A stretch of DNA of 64,000 bases from Enoplosus armatus (Eukaryota; Chordata; Actinopteri; Centrarchiformes; Enoplosidae), in assembly GCF_043641665.1 (NCBI RefSeq), contig NC_092193.1, positions 13,649,501-13,713,500 of the forward strand, written 5' to 3'. Position numbers and translations under genes: made by a program. This document shows positions 12,801-25,900 of this stretch, piece after piece; position 1 is the stretch's first letter; each line of letters starts with the position of its first letter. The notes beneath the pieces are model-generated. The model searched no databases, was not told the origin of the DNA, and worked only from the letters and a program-made list of their open reading frames with translations.

Positions 12801-15800
12801 ATGCTTTTTTGAGTCATCCACCCACTCCGACCCCCTCTATATGAGGTTTTGTGGTTCTTTAATCACGCTGCTCTACCTCAGTCAGTCATAATTCATGTGG
12901 CCACAATAGGTCATGTTCAGGTAAACATAGGTTTCGTCAGGCATTTCAACAAATGCTGTTTTCTTGTGAAGATAGTCCCCCTGCTCAGAATAGTAATTAC
13001 AGCAGAAGATGTTGGAATGGATATTGTATAAATGTTCTGTTTGGTTTCTGTAAAAAAACACATTCATACAAAACAATTCTAATACTGAGGTTTCTGTAAC
13101 CAAAAGAACAGCATTGTTTGTGTAATCTAATATGTTTCTCTCTGCACAATACATCTGCAAACATGGCTCACAGTAACCTACTTTTTTATAGTCAAGGGCA
13201 GATTTTCTCTGGCTCCAGGTGTTAATGTGATAATGCCTGAGTGTCTGTCAGTCATTCCCCTTGGACTGTTGGCCACGCTTTTTACAAGGCTGTATTATCC
13301 CCACCATAATGCTTCCCCACAAAGGACTCACACTGTCATGCTATAGCATTGTAGGGGGAAAATTGCAGGCTGCACTCCACTCCTATGTAACAACTTTATT
13401 CAGCTGTCCATGTAGCACCCTACCTGGTTTTCAAACAATGGTTACAGCGCATAGATTCAATTGAGCCAATTGGACGGCGCAAAGAACACAATGTACTGCA
13501 GCAAGGGTGGCGCATAAATGATAGGAACAATCTGTGTAGCACCGATAGTGCTCACTTGATGCCACATCTTTTATTCAATGCGACATCATCATTGTTTATG
13601 TGAATGAACATCTTTAAAAAATGCAATAATAAGAACATCTGAATCTGAAAATCTAACCTGGAAGAAAATAAAGTTACAGCGCAAGACAGGTCTCACTGTA
13701 CCAGAGGTTTTTTCAAAAGGGCATATGAGAAAGTCAGAGAGCTGTTACTCCAGCAAGTATTGACTTGCATCAACTTCACGGTTCTATCTATGAACTAAAA
13801 CTGTCCTGCAACAAATGTAATAATAACTTAAACATCAACAGCAGACAAAAAGGCAACAGACGCTGGTTTTCATTCTGTCACTGCTAAAAGCTGATGATTG
13901 GCTTAGATTGGATAGCCTTTTAATTTGCAACTTCAATGGCTCCTCTTTTTATTTACACTTTCTGCGGATTGGAGTATACAAGTCAAAGTATAAATTAAAG
14001 GCCCTTTTGTGTTTTTGAAAGAAATTATGGCTGGTTTGAAGATGTGAGCGTTTCAAGCAAAGCCATTCTGGATAAAAAACACATTCACAGTGCCTTCAGA
14101 GCCCTGACTCCACTTCATTATTGGCCTAGGGACACAAAGCATAGAGCAGTGCAGTTATTATGACCGCAAATTAGTCTCATACACATACAGAGACAGTGCA
14201 TGGCTCCAGCAGATGACTAAGCTTCTGGAATTAGCTCTGCCAGATATGTAGAGCAGGTGATTGCGGCAGTGTTTGGTGGACTCTCATCTCTGTCCCAGTC
14301 CACTTCCTGTCATCCTCTTATCAGTTAGCCCCTGAGTCTGTAGAGCCAAAAGAACTTAATATATCTGGTGGTGGCGCCAAGATGCCCTTAAACCCAGTTT
14401 ATGCACAGCATGACCAACAGGATGAGGTTATACATCTACTCCTTCAAGCTGCCGATTTGTGGACCACCAACTTGTGGACTAAATCTAGCTAACAGGGTTT
14501 ATACAGCCAGTAAAATTCTTTCAACACACTGATTAAACAAAATGCTGCAAATGTTATTTTGGGATCTATGCTCATGTGGTCATGTCTGATGATATCTTGA
14601 TCCATCCATCCACCCTGTGACCTCACTTCCTCCTTTGCCCCAGTGATAATTACTACAGCCGCTAGAAGGCTGTGTCACTTGAACGTAAACATATTTCATT
14701 TTGGGGCACTGGCTGAAACGATTGATTCTGTCGTTCCTCTCAGGGGGAAAGTCTCTGATTAGCAGTTTTAGGTGCAACCAATGCTAATTGGTTCTGAGAG
14801 AAAAAGCCATTTATCACTAACATATGCAGTATACATTGGGAATAAGATAAATATCAACTAGACAGGAGGAGGAAGATGTGGTGGAGGGAGAAAGTAGTGT
14901 AGTAGCAGCACAGTTTGTCAAGAACAATGTGTAGCAGGTACAGTAGGAGTAAGTAAACACATGCAGGCAGCAGCACCATTTGGCAGGTAGGAAGAGCTGT
15001 AAAGAATGAGGTGTTCAAGTGCTTTGCTTAAAATGTAAACATGACTGGCATTAATCAGGATCAGCTCGTGTGGCACATAATTACTTAAGTTTCGTGTCTG
15101 ACAGCTACCATTTAAAAGCCAGCATGCTAATTCTAAAATTCTGCCAAACAGCCTCAGAACCTCTCAACCCTGCTATTATTCTTCATATATAGAATCATGA
15201 GAGTGAAATGCAAAGTATAGCAGAACCTATTAATAGGCTAAATGTAATAAAGTGACCATGGAAAGTTTATATTAAGAATAGCTTATAAAATGTGGAGGAA
15301 TGCCTCCACCAGTGAAGTCATTAACAGGGTTTGTACATCTTTTGAAGAGTAAAATTCAAGCACTTTCAAGGTACCAAAACTAAAAATGTCCATTCTGAGA
15401 GCAGACGGTAGCCATCATGATGGCAGGTTTACACCAGAGCGAAAAACACCCTTTTTCATTTCAGCAACCAATCAATCTAGTTCTGGTCGGCTTTGCTCTG
15501 CGTCTGGTGTGAGACGCCAGGAGACAACAAACAAATATGACGACGGACGATTGTTTCATTTCAAATATTAAAAGAGTTTTGGTTTACATGAGTGATTGTG
15601 TAGATGAAACACCAGATTATGTTGAAAATTTTGCATTTATATTCATTATATAGAGTATATTCAAATTCAAGCAACCTTCCTGCATTATGGTATAGTGAAT
15701 ATTGTGACAGGAGATGATGAAATGCTTCCAGTCAGGTGCTTTACAGAATGTGATTCCAGCTGCTTTTAAAAGAAAGAAGAAAAAAGTTAGAAATCTATGA

Positions 15801-17560
15801 CAACCTGAATAAACTTAGGAAAGACTTAAGGAAAATAATGTCTGCTTTCTGTGTATGCATCATTATGGTGGATCTACTTCCTTTCTCCATACTGGAAAAA
15901 GGACAAAGTACATACATATACTGATATTGCTAAGTGACTCTACTATTTCCATGAGGGCTTTGAATTGTCCATGTCTCAAATGCCAATGTTAGTCAGCTTT
16001 ATGGGCGTCCAGATGGCCTGCAAGTTACTGCTCATGCTGTGACTATTTGAAAAGTAGCTTTTTCAGCTCACATTTCTCTGCATTTCACTTGTCTTGTAGC
16101 AGCCTGTCGCTAATTCATATAACATTTATTTCTGTGCTTTTCCTTTTATAATATTAAATCATAGTGCATATTTTAAGTCTTTAACTGATATTAACTTGCA
16201 TGTTTTTCTTTTTCTTCTTCTTCTTTGGCTTCATGACGGCGCCCCCTGTCTATTAATATACCATTTTAATCTGCATTTGCATGAAGTAGCAGCTTCCACC
16301 GCTCCATCATTAGCTGGAAGTAACACTGACTAACTGCCAGACATGACACACAAAAAGAGCAAAATACTTTGAAGTGCTACCCACATTAGTTTCCTAGCTT
16401 ATGTTTCCTTCTTATCTGCAAGCATATGTCTTATGTTGCACCTTGGATTGCTGAATGAGCAACTCAACAAACATCCACATGGAGAAAAGTGCATCACAAA
16501 CATCAGTTTGCAGGCTACAGTAGAATTAACTTGTCTGAAGAACATTAAATTGCTTAAAAACGTAACAGCAAATTTGAACATCACTCAGTTGAGATGCCCA
16601 ATGGTGTGCTCCTTATTCTTCAATGACACTGCTAACAAAACACTGCCTGTCCTTGGCCTCTACACTACAGTGCAGTTAGGACCTTCGCTCACTGAGCTGC
16701 CAGTCAAACATCAGCCTGCCCACTTGGAGGCTTGGCAGCAAAAAGGGCATTTTCAAAAATGTCTTCCTTTTAATAATGAGACAAATAACAAAAGTAATGT
16801 TGAAAATGACTTTGACTTGGTTTTGGACTGAGAAAAGGATGCCATTTATAAGCAGGTTTGATCCCCTACTGAGGATATAATTTTATCAGAGTAAATCCAT
16901 TCTAGTGCAGCCAGCCTAACATTGATAAGCTACTATTGGTGATTTGCAATCATTTTAAAATAGAGCAATGCTAGTTCACCAGTTAGACACTGAAAGCAAA
17001 ACATTTTTCTGAAGGTCTGGTCATCGTGTTACATGTGTAAAGAGACGTGTGAACAGCAACGTACTGAGCGTACTGTGAATAAAAATCACAATGTATCACT
17101 CCACGGTGACCCCATGCCAATGTGTCATGAAACTTATCTGCACCTACGTATGTAAGTGAATTGAAAAACGACCACCTCTTGCTCTGTCATTCACCTGGGG
17201 CTCTTCTATTTCTGTGTGCCACTGCAATCAAAACCTCTCCCCTGACTTTCTGAAAGTGACTTTCAGTGCCTAACCATGTAGGCCATGATAATGTTGGCCA
17301 TTTTCATAGGGGGGAGTGAGGGGTACTTGGCTTTTTCAATAAACCTCTGATGTGTTTTGTAATGCATTGGTTATACTTCACAGTAAAAACCCATTCTGTT
17401 CCTTCGCCAGCCAGTGCACTTCTCCCTAAATTGCCTTTTCTCCAACTGCCATTCGTTATGCTTTCCACTCCGCTGCGCAGATATCATTTATTTATTTTAT
17501 GAAACAACAACCCCGTCAAAACAAAACAACCTCACCCCCTACCCACCTACAGACTGACAG
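12800..17560. other. Intergenic, no gene seen
   Basis: AT-rich sequence. One open frame of 132 codons at 16,433-16,831 (+) has many Asn residues, no domain, and no splice or promoter support, so it is treated as chance. A 14-bp perfect palindrome, gccatcatgatggc, lies at 15,411-15,424. Confidence 0.5.
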
Positions 17561-17610
17561 ATGGATGGATGGATGGATGGATGGATAGATGGACAGACAG
17601 ACAGATGCAC
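17561..17610 (+). repeat. (ATGG)n tetranucleotide microsatellite
   Basis: A pure ATGG run at 17,561-17,584 decays into ATAG, GACA and GACAG variants. A related imperfect stretch continues to about 17,640. Confidence 0.9.
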
Positions 17611-17639
17611 AGATTGATGGATGTTTGATGGATGAACAA

Positions 17640-19690
17640 AATCATTATTGGACTGGATAATAGGGATGAATGAATGAAATGGAAAGATCAATGGCAAGAG
17701 GTAGGAAATTAACATTTAGTCGGTTTGTGTATTTGCCAAATACTTCATAGAAAGATGGTGGTGGGAAAAATGGAGTGGGAAAAGAAGTGGTCGCGAGTTA
17801 GTGATTCCCCATTATGTGAAACTCAATTTTCCCTCCTGCTTCTCTTTTATCTGGTGCCATTATGGAGACTGTGTTTGTCTGGTGGCAGGGAAATAGGCCT
17901 GCTTTGTTTAGACTAGTGTCAGCTATAATGAAAAAGCACCATCAACTCAGAATGGGGGCTCAGTGCAGTGTCTATCGCGACACTCAGCAGATAATAACTA
18001 TTGATTGCTATCCAGGGACAAGAAAACAGAGTGGAAGAGAGAGCAAAGGAAGATAGACAGGGAGAGTGAGGACGTGGATCAGACATCCTTTTTTTTTTTT
18101 CCCTTCTTTCACCAATTATATCTTAGCAGTGAAATGAAATTGCTATTACACAGAAACCATGCCATAAAACAACTCAGATTTTGGAGGATGCATCATTCAC
18201 ACACAGATAATCAAACACGTGATGCATCTTTATACAATCTTTATACAATTTTAATCCACAATCTTCAGCAGGGAGCTGACTTCAATTTCCTCAGGCAAAA
18301 GTGTACCCCCATCAGCTTTAATCCAATTTCCCTATATTCCTCCAGCCCTCCATTTGTCTGCGTTCCAACCTCTGCCCTGTATTTTAAGAGCTGTCAGATT
18401 CCTGCTGAGGTGCACACAGCTATCGTTAAAACTCCACTTCATTTTTCATACCTGGGAGTAAAGAAGGTAGGTAGTGTTTGCATCTCCTACTGCCTTTGAT
18501 TTAGCCAATCCTCTCAGCAACACTAAAACACATAAAAGGCTCATTGCAGTAGATAAAGGTGACATTCCAATAACTCATTCTCACATCAGAGGCAGATTCT
18601 TTGACTCTAGGACCCTAGAAAGTAAAAAGCACAGCCCCTTGGTGCTGTTTTCCCATAATGAATGTTTGTGTCCATTGATTTTCCATTCTAACAACCCTCT
18701 GTGCCTCCACATCGATCCCAGTGGTTTTCATATGTAGATGCAAGGTGAAGGTGTAACGCGTTAAAACAAGCATGACAGCTGGATCTCTATCGGTCACAAA
18801 ATTTGCAAGCAGTTCACCTCAGTTCAACATCATTCCTCTTTAAATCAACAGCAACTGTAATCAAGTCGTTTTGTGCAATGGTTCAGCTAACTGCATGCAG
18901 TAAGTTCTCTGTGATTGATTAACTGGGTTACAGAAGTGACTTTCTCATCAGAATTTTCATTTTTCATTACAGTGTCTTTTATTACAAACAGTGTAGGTGC
19001 TTAACAATGCATTACCTCAAACTGTTTCAGAAAAAAAACATTTATTCATTCCAATGACGCTGTTTTGCTTGAGCTTGTTTTGTATTCATATATATGTGAG
19101 CTCAGCTACACCGAAGGCTTTAGATGCTTTGGAGCATGTATCTGCATGTGTTTAATGCTATTTCGCTGGGCCTTAAATCCAGACGCCAAATCCTGCAGAT
19201 TACATTTAAGCAGCATGTGTGCTACCTGACATGTCCACTACGAAATGCACTGTGTACCCTTGTTATAGATTGAAATGAAATGGAAGCCAAAGGATTGAGA
19301 GACGCAATTTACATAATTACAATTTCATCAAATTAACATAGAGGACAGGGACACAAAAACATCTGTGGTGCATATGCTAAATGTAACCATCCTGATCTCC
19401 ACTGCAATGTCATTTTTTTATGTTGTTTATATACACTAACTGTGCTTTTATTGAGAGGATTATCTAACAACAGATTTTACTGTCTAGTCTGTGTTAGTAT
19501 TATGTGACATTTAATTCATAATCGTCTTTTAAATTATAATTCCCATGTACTGGAGTGAAAAACAGAAGTAATATTACACACCTCCTCACTCCTGCAGATA
19601 AGGGTGCTGAAATATTGCATTTACTGGTTTGGACAATTAAGACTGGCCCAGGAGCCTTAGGTAAAATCTATCTCTCTCTCGAAGAGGAAA
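17640..19690. other. Intergenic, no gene seen
   Basis: This includes a 164-codon open frame at 18,005-18,499 (+) with a poly-T encoded Phe run and no recognisable domain. I treat it as chance. Confidence 0.5.
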
Positions 19691-20870
19691 TCTCATATGT
19701 GTGGTCAGCTGCATTTCCTGTCTTGCTGCATCATGACCGCCACAGGGTATGTCCTGGCTTTGATCACTATCTGCAACAAACAGGTTTGGCTAAATATCAC
19801 CACCCAGAAGAAAGATATGAACTCCTCCTTCTCAGGCCTCATCTCTCTTTCGACCATCTGTGTAATCTGCTCTGAGGATGCAACATGGTTTTTCCCCAAC
19901 ATAAGGAGGAGGACTGAGTCCAGTTTCGGTCCCACATCCCACTGGCACACGGAAGCACGGTTTAACCTTCACCACCGCAGCCAATGACCAAGTGTCGGCA
20001 TTCAAAGGCAGACAGACAGAGAGTTCGTCATAGAGCCTTCGCGTCTGCTCATGCTACCAAAACTGATGAAATGCCGGCCAAGATGAAGCCCATGAAGGAG
20101 ATGTCTCTATCCCGCCTGGCCATGGTGATCCTCCACCGGTTATGCAGATGCCCACTTACTGCCAGCCCACTTCCTTCCACTAACTCCAGCTTGGAAAGAG
20201 AGAAGCCTGACTGATGGTGGGAGTCAGGGCCTCCTGGCTCAGTCCAGCAGACTGGTATGGCCCATTTAGTGGGGCTTTGCCACGACAGTCCTACTCTTTT
20301 GCCCTGCATCACTCCATAAAGCGCTGTGCCATGTCGTTCCAATATCCCTGACCCCACATGACACATGAGGAAAGCTGCTGGTTGGTGGGTTCTCTTATTG
20401 CCAACTAAAAGTGGACTTTCCAGTGAATGTGAGGTAGGTAAATATTTCCAGAAATGTCATGACATCATCAATAACCTGGATCTTTATAAAATAATTTCAG
20501 ACATTTATCCCACAGTGGTATCACTAGCAGCAGCAGCTTGTCCCAGTAGCTCCTCAGTCCCCTCCAGCCCAGGTGTCTGGCCCCCAGCCAAGGTCACACC
20601 GACAGGCCACCTGTCCTTCTGCTGGACCGCTACGAGTCGTCACAGGGTTCAGCAGGGGCAGAGCACTTGTTAAGAAGCCTTCTGTCAGAACCAGAAACCT
20701 TGACAGTGCAAAAACCAGCTCTCCCTCCATAGCTTCTGTCAGTGGAAATGTATTTCTTTCCCTTCTCTTCCTGTGAACTAACAAGAAGGGACAGCCTGGT
20801 GCAGGAAAAAAAGCTGCTCTGGTGGTCATTTGTGACCACTTCCTTGACAAAGTTTTCCAGTTTCCCAGCT
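19690..20870. other. GC-richer pocket with overlapping open frames, unidentified
   Basis: About 1.2 kb is richer in G+C than its flanks. It carries several overlapping open frames of 70-106 codons on both strands, such as 20,049-20,366 (-) and 20,554-20,850 (-). No single frame stays open across the block and I recognise no family. It could be an old processed pseudogene, a conserved regulatory block, or chance. Confidence 0.2.
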
Positions 20871-23800
20871 TATAGAGCCACAGCCTGATTCAAAGACAGG
20901 GGGCACTCCCTGTATTCTAAAGTTGGCCTTTTCTTCAGTCTAGAACTCAGTACATGGAAATTAGAGTGTCGATCCAGACGCAGGATGGGGACCCAGCAGG
21001 AGTAGAGCTACTTGGCAAGAATGAAAAGTGTGAGCTGAGAGGCTGCCACAGGGTCAGTGCTTCCTGCAGCTGACATGGTCTAATACAGTATGTATTCCGA
21101 TGCTCAAGGTACATCAGAGACCTACGGTTACTTATAGGGCTCCATTTTCATGAATTAATTGCATACAGTGCAAATCCCAGTCAGTACTGCGGAGCACGGG
21201 CACACAGGGCATGTCAACTGAATTTGTTAATCTTGTTGCCAGAGGCATGTTGTGCAATTGCCGCACAATCACAAATGACATGTGATTAGGTACAATACAG
21301 TATCATTAGGTGTGGCAGAGACTGGCAACAATCAGTACTAATCAAATAATCTATTCTACTTGCTTCTAAAAGCAGCACACTTGTGTTCTGGCTATTTCTT
21401 CTGAGATAGATGCTGCTACAAAAGGCAGTGGAGGTGCAAAATCAACATGGCTGAATGTACAGCACCATAGCGTCTATTGGCTGGGGAACACATTTGCTCA
21501 TCATGTTGTTCTTGTCCTTGGAGATCATAAGTCAGTGTCGCAAAAATTGAGCGATATTTGGAAAAAAGCCAAACAGACCCAGTGGCAGTCCACAGGAGGG
21601 CATCCAATAGATGAGGCCGCCTTCACAATTCACACTCTGCATGTCTGGGTGCATACTGACAGCTCTATGTTGGATGACAGCACACCACATGTTTTCACCA
21701 AATCTGATATCATGCTGATTCAATCAGAGATGCTTGGAGACGTTTCTAAATATGGAGACACACACACATGCTCAAGAGCTGTGTCTAGACACTAACCTGT
21801 TTCTGTTTCCTCTTTCTGTCTTTCTTCCTCTCTTTTTCTTTCTTTTTCTTCCTGATAATATACTTCTATACTCTCTCATATTCTGTCTGTCTGACTTTGA
21901 GTGATACAAACAAAGATGGAGAGGAAGAGAGGAAGAAGAGGAAAATAACTTTAAGTCACCTTTTATACCTTTAAAAATAAGTATTCCTCCAGTTTGTTTC
22001 CTTATGCTTACCTATCAAAAGTTTATGTCAGACTACCGGGCGGTTTTAAGCAGGTAAATAGTCTGTAGCCTAACTGTTAACGTTTGTGAAGTAACTTTCC
22101 CACTTCTGTGGATCAGGTGTATATGAGCTTTGCTGATTCAGCAGTGTTCTATATGGTGAGGTAATTGAGAAAAACACTGCAGCAACAGTCATTTCTAAAT
22201 AAGCTACCGTGTATCATGCTTCGCCAGCAAGCTTATTTAAGATAAACACAGACAACCATCCCTTTCAGGACTGTACTGTCGGAAAGATGACGATAACAAG
22301 AAGATCACATTTTAGTTATGCGAAGAGAAAGTGCAAATCCAACACCGGCAAATAAACAACCTCACCGGGTGTTTATGTAATAAGAAAATTCGGGACCACT
22401 AACATTACAATGTTTTTTAAATCCAGCTTCATTGACCAATGATGAAAAATATAACCCTGCATGGTTATACTGACATCAAATTACAAACACATTTTACATT
22501 TTCATTTTTGAATTGGCAGCCTACTTGAAAATACAAACTGGGATTTTGAATTATGTCCTTTTTTTTGAATTATGATGATGATTTTAGCTCATATCAAAAG
22601 AAAAACAAAATGGCATCGTGCATTTTCATTTTAAGTTCTCCCAGTTTTGACATGTGAAATCTGTAAACATTATCCATTAAAACCAGTGGGCAGGACTAAA
22701 CACCTGATTGGCTAAAGGGCACCAATCAGAGGAAACCATTTAAGATAATTAGGAATTATTATTAAAGGTATTATTAAAGCTCTAAATAGATATTGATTAA
22801 CTTCACTGGATGTTTGTTTATTTGGACTTTTCTCTTTGAATACATATCTCACTATCTTTATATATATACTTGAAATTAAATATTATAACATGTCATAATG
22901 TGCATTCATTTCATTTGCATTTTTATTTTAGATTTATTCATTTCATTTTTTTATGAATATCCTTAAATAATTTACTTTGCTGTGTACTTAACTCATATTA
23001 TTTTTCAACATTATTTCTGTGGCAGGGAATATTTCTGACGCACCAAAACAGACACATTATCGTCATAGCCAGCCAGCCCACCTTTCCTTCTCTTCTTCCT
23101 AAGCACATATATTGACTTACAGGTGGATATAAAGCAGAAGAGAGATTGTGTGATGCATGCAATTTTGATGAAAATCAGTGGGGTGCAGGCAACAGTGTTT
23201 AGCTGTCACACAGCATAGCAGCAGGAGAGAGGGGAGAAAGGACATGGAGGGAGGGAGGATAATGCTCTATTCAGAGTAGTGAGGAAGCAAAGGGGATGTG
23301 GACAGCAGTAAGGACAATTTTTAAAGATCATCCATATTGTTGACACGAGGCACTGCCTTTTAGCCTCACTCTGACTCTAATAAAGAATAAATAATGACAG
23401 TAATTAGAAATGCTGAGACATGTTAACTTTGTGAGGTTTTCTCACTACATATTTTTTTCACGCTCTCTTTTGCAAATAATCTAAACTGTATAACTGATCT
23501 TAGTCATCATCATTTCTGAGAAATTTCAATGCCGACTGACAATCTTGGAAAATAAAACCATATTGACAGCTTGTTTCATGATGATTGATTATATGATCAC
23601 ATTACTTGCATGTCTCTAGTCTCTATAACAACAACATGGTCATTTCTAGTACTGTCGCCAACAACGAGGCAATTCAGGCAAATCAGGCAATTACTGAGGG
23701 AATAGGAACCATACTAACTTTAAAGCACTACTATATATAATATCTAGATACATGGTGAAAACATAATCACTTTAAAAATCGAATCAAATTTTAATTCTTT

Positions 23801-23930
23801 GATTTGTCTTTTAGTGTCATTGAAATATCATCAGGATGCCATTACTGAAAGCCAATTAAAGGCATGGAGACAAAAATACTATATGCGACATGAAGCCTAC
23901 AATAATAGTTAGCAGCCGAGAGCAAAACAA
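20870..23930. other. Intergenic, no gene seen
   Basis: AT-rich, with the stretch 22,740-23,000 almost entirely A/T. An inverted pair of CCAAT-type octamers lies at 22,704-22,711 and 22,722-22,729. Confidence 0.5.
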
Positions 23931-23944
23931 TGTGTACTTAATTT

Positions 23945-24100
23945 AAAGCTGCATTCATATATTATCTGGCCACTTGGGGGCAGTAGAAGAAGCTGTACAC
24001 ATCAGACATGTTGCTATGGCAGATGTGTTACCAAACAACTGCCTATTCACACATCCAGCAGACTCTGTGCAACATTAGCATTCATTTGGGCTCCTGTTTT
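23945..24100 (+). repeat. Dispersed teleost repeat ('ccacttgggggcag' family), copy A
   Basis: The block opens with gctgcattcat, then ggccacttgggggcag. It continues with atggcagatgtgttacca and acattagcattcatttgg. This order matches an interspersed repeat I recall from many percomorph genomes. A second copy in the opposite direction lies at about 39,640-39,975. Edges are approximate and the family name is not assigned. Confidence 0.6.
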
Positions 24101-24109
24101 ATGTCATAA

Positions 24110-25620
24110 GTCACAAGTTATTAGATAAGTAAGGTACAATAAACAGGGAAATAAATGTTGGCAAACAGAAGTAGCAGCTACTATAAAGCTACTAATAGCG
24201 TACTTTCCAACTGGTAATGGTATGGTTGTCATACCTTAGTAGTAAAATCAATTCTGAAGCACTGCTTGAATAAAGTTAACAAGCAGCCAGCACATCGGAC
24301 ACTACAGCAAGAAGAGTATTGGTCTTAGCTCGACTAAGGGCTGCAGCGTGAGGTACAAAAACCTGTGAAGGCCATGCTGCAACCAACACAGCTTGCTGTG
24401 CGTTGATTCATGTCAATGCCTCACACCTGTGGCTGGCAGGCTCACAATGTGATGTCTTAAAGAGCAAGGGAGGATTCTAAAAATCAAAACAACTTTGCTC
24501 CGGCAGAAATGTTCATTATAAAGTGATGAAGTCTAAAGTGACCCTGTTAAATAAAACAGACATTTGTGGATATGACACAGTTGGGCATGCACAAGATGTG
24601 TCTCTGTCTATTCTGACTTTGAATGCAAAGCATGGAGACATGAATCCATTTAGTGGAACTTAAGAAACAAAGGGTCAGCCCATTAAAATGGAAAAAAGAG
24701 TGGGGAAAAGATGGCAAGGAGAGAAAAAGATCAAATGAGAGTTAGAAAAAAAAACCATCAGACTGTGACAGCCTCGGCCACAGCCCAAGACAAATTTGAG
24801 GCAGTGCTGCTGCACCTCTACAGCAGTTGATCACCCCAGAGGCCGCTGAGTGTCTTCAACACTCTCTTATCATCAAACAATGGCACGCCACAATGTGACA
24901 GGTCAGAGACCCATGTTGCTGCTCCCTGACAGGGCACATCAGTGGCAGTGGACTGAAGTAGCATTCAAGCAGATGGAGAATGAAGTCACACACACGGGAG
25001 AGCCACACACACACACACAGACATGCGTGGTTTATGCACCCACAGAATGTGAACATGTATGTATAGAGATTGTAAGAGCTAAGATAAACTTTAAGTTAAG
25101 ATAGATATCTTAGACACTCACACACCATGAACACAAATTAGCATTTTGCATTAAGATTTAGCTTTATCAATCTGAAGCAATTCATTTTGTAGGGGGAACA
25201 ATCTAATAAAAGTGCAATTATTGTGTAATTTATGATGGGTGAAAAGCCTTCCATTAGATTTTAGACAGCACTCTCTTGCCAAATTACTTCTTAAGAGTTT
25301 TAGACAACAGTATTTTCAAGTGTCACAATGCTTGACTGGCCTTATAGTGATGGCCACTAATATGCAACAGAGTTCTGACAGAAATTTGGCAATTTAACAC
25401 ACATTTCCTATCTGACTTCTCATCTTTCTGCATCTCTTCTCAAAAATCTTCCCATTGAAATAGTTTGATTCCACATCTTATTACGACTAGCAAGGTCAAT
25501 GGGTGTCAGGGATATAAGAGAAAGCAACATTTTAAATGAGTAAATATTATTATGGCTGTTGCCACCATATTTGTTCATACAGCAGGAAAAGTTGCAGAGG
25601 GTCATTTAGAAAGTGAAACT
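24110..25620. other. Intergenic, no gene seen
   Basis: AT-rich sequence with a short CA run at about 25,004-25,019. No exon-like open frame was found. Confidence 0.5.
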
Positions 25621-25629
25621 ATTTCCGTT

Positions 25630-25900
25630 CTAAAATGCAAACCCTCTGTCAACTGACTCCGGCTGGGATTGAAAGTGTTAAATCATAATCATCCTCGTTA
25701 AATTGGATTGTCAGCATCTTGTTAATTATGCAGGAAAAATGTTGTCTAATGAGTTCATCCACCTAATCAACCATCTCAGCAAACAATAAGAAAATCTGTC
25801 CTTGCACCATTGTTATAATTAGAATTTCCTGTTTGTAAATCCTGAGCAGTACATCCATAAGCCTAAAATCACAGATAATTGAGTCATAGCAGGAAAAAAA
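25630..25900. other. Candidate conserved non-coding element
   Basis: A non-repetitive AT-rich block crowded with homeodomain-type cores (ttaattatgc, ctaatcaacc, ataattaga, gataattgagtca) and free of simple repeats. The texture suggests an enhancer, but this is inference only; no conservation data are available here. Confidence 0.2.

Noticed and set aside
16005..16040. SINE-like 'gggcgtccagatggcctgc' head
   Set aside because: Only a weak box-A-like resemblance and no box B at the right spacing.
16433..16831. 132-codon plus-strand frame
   Set aside because: No domain, no promoter or splice framing, composition like surrounding filler.
18005..18499. 164-codon plus-strand frame
   Set aside because: Begins in purine-rich sequence, contains a poly-T Phe run, and shows no recognisable motif.
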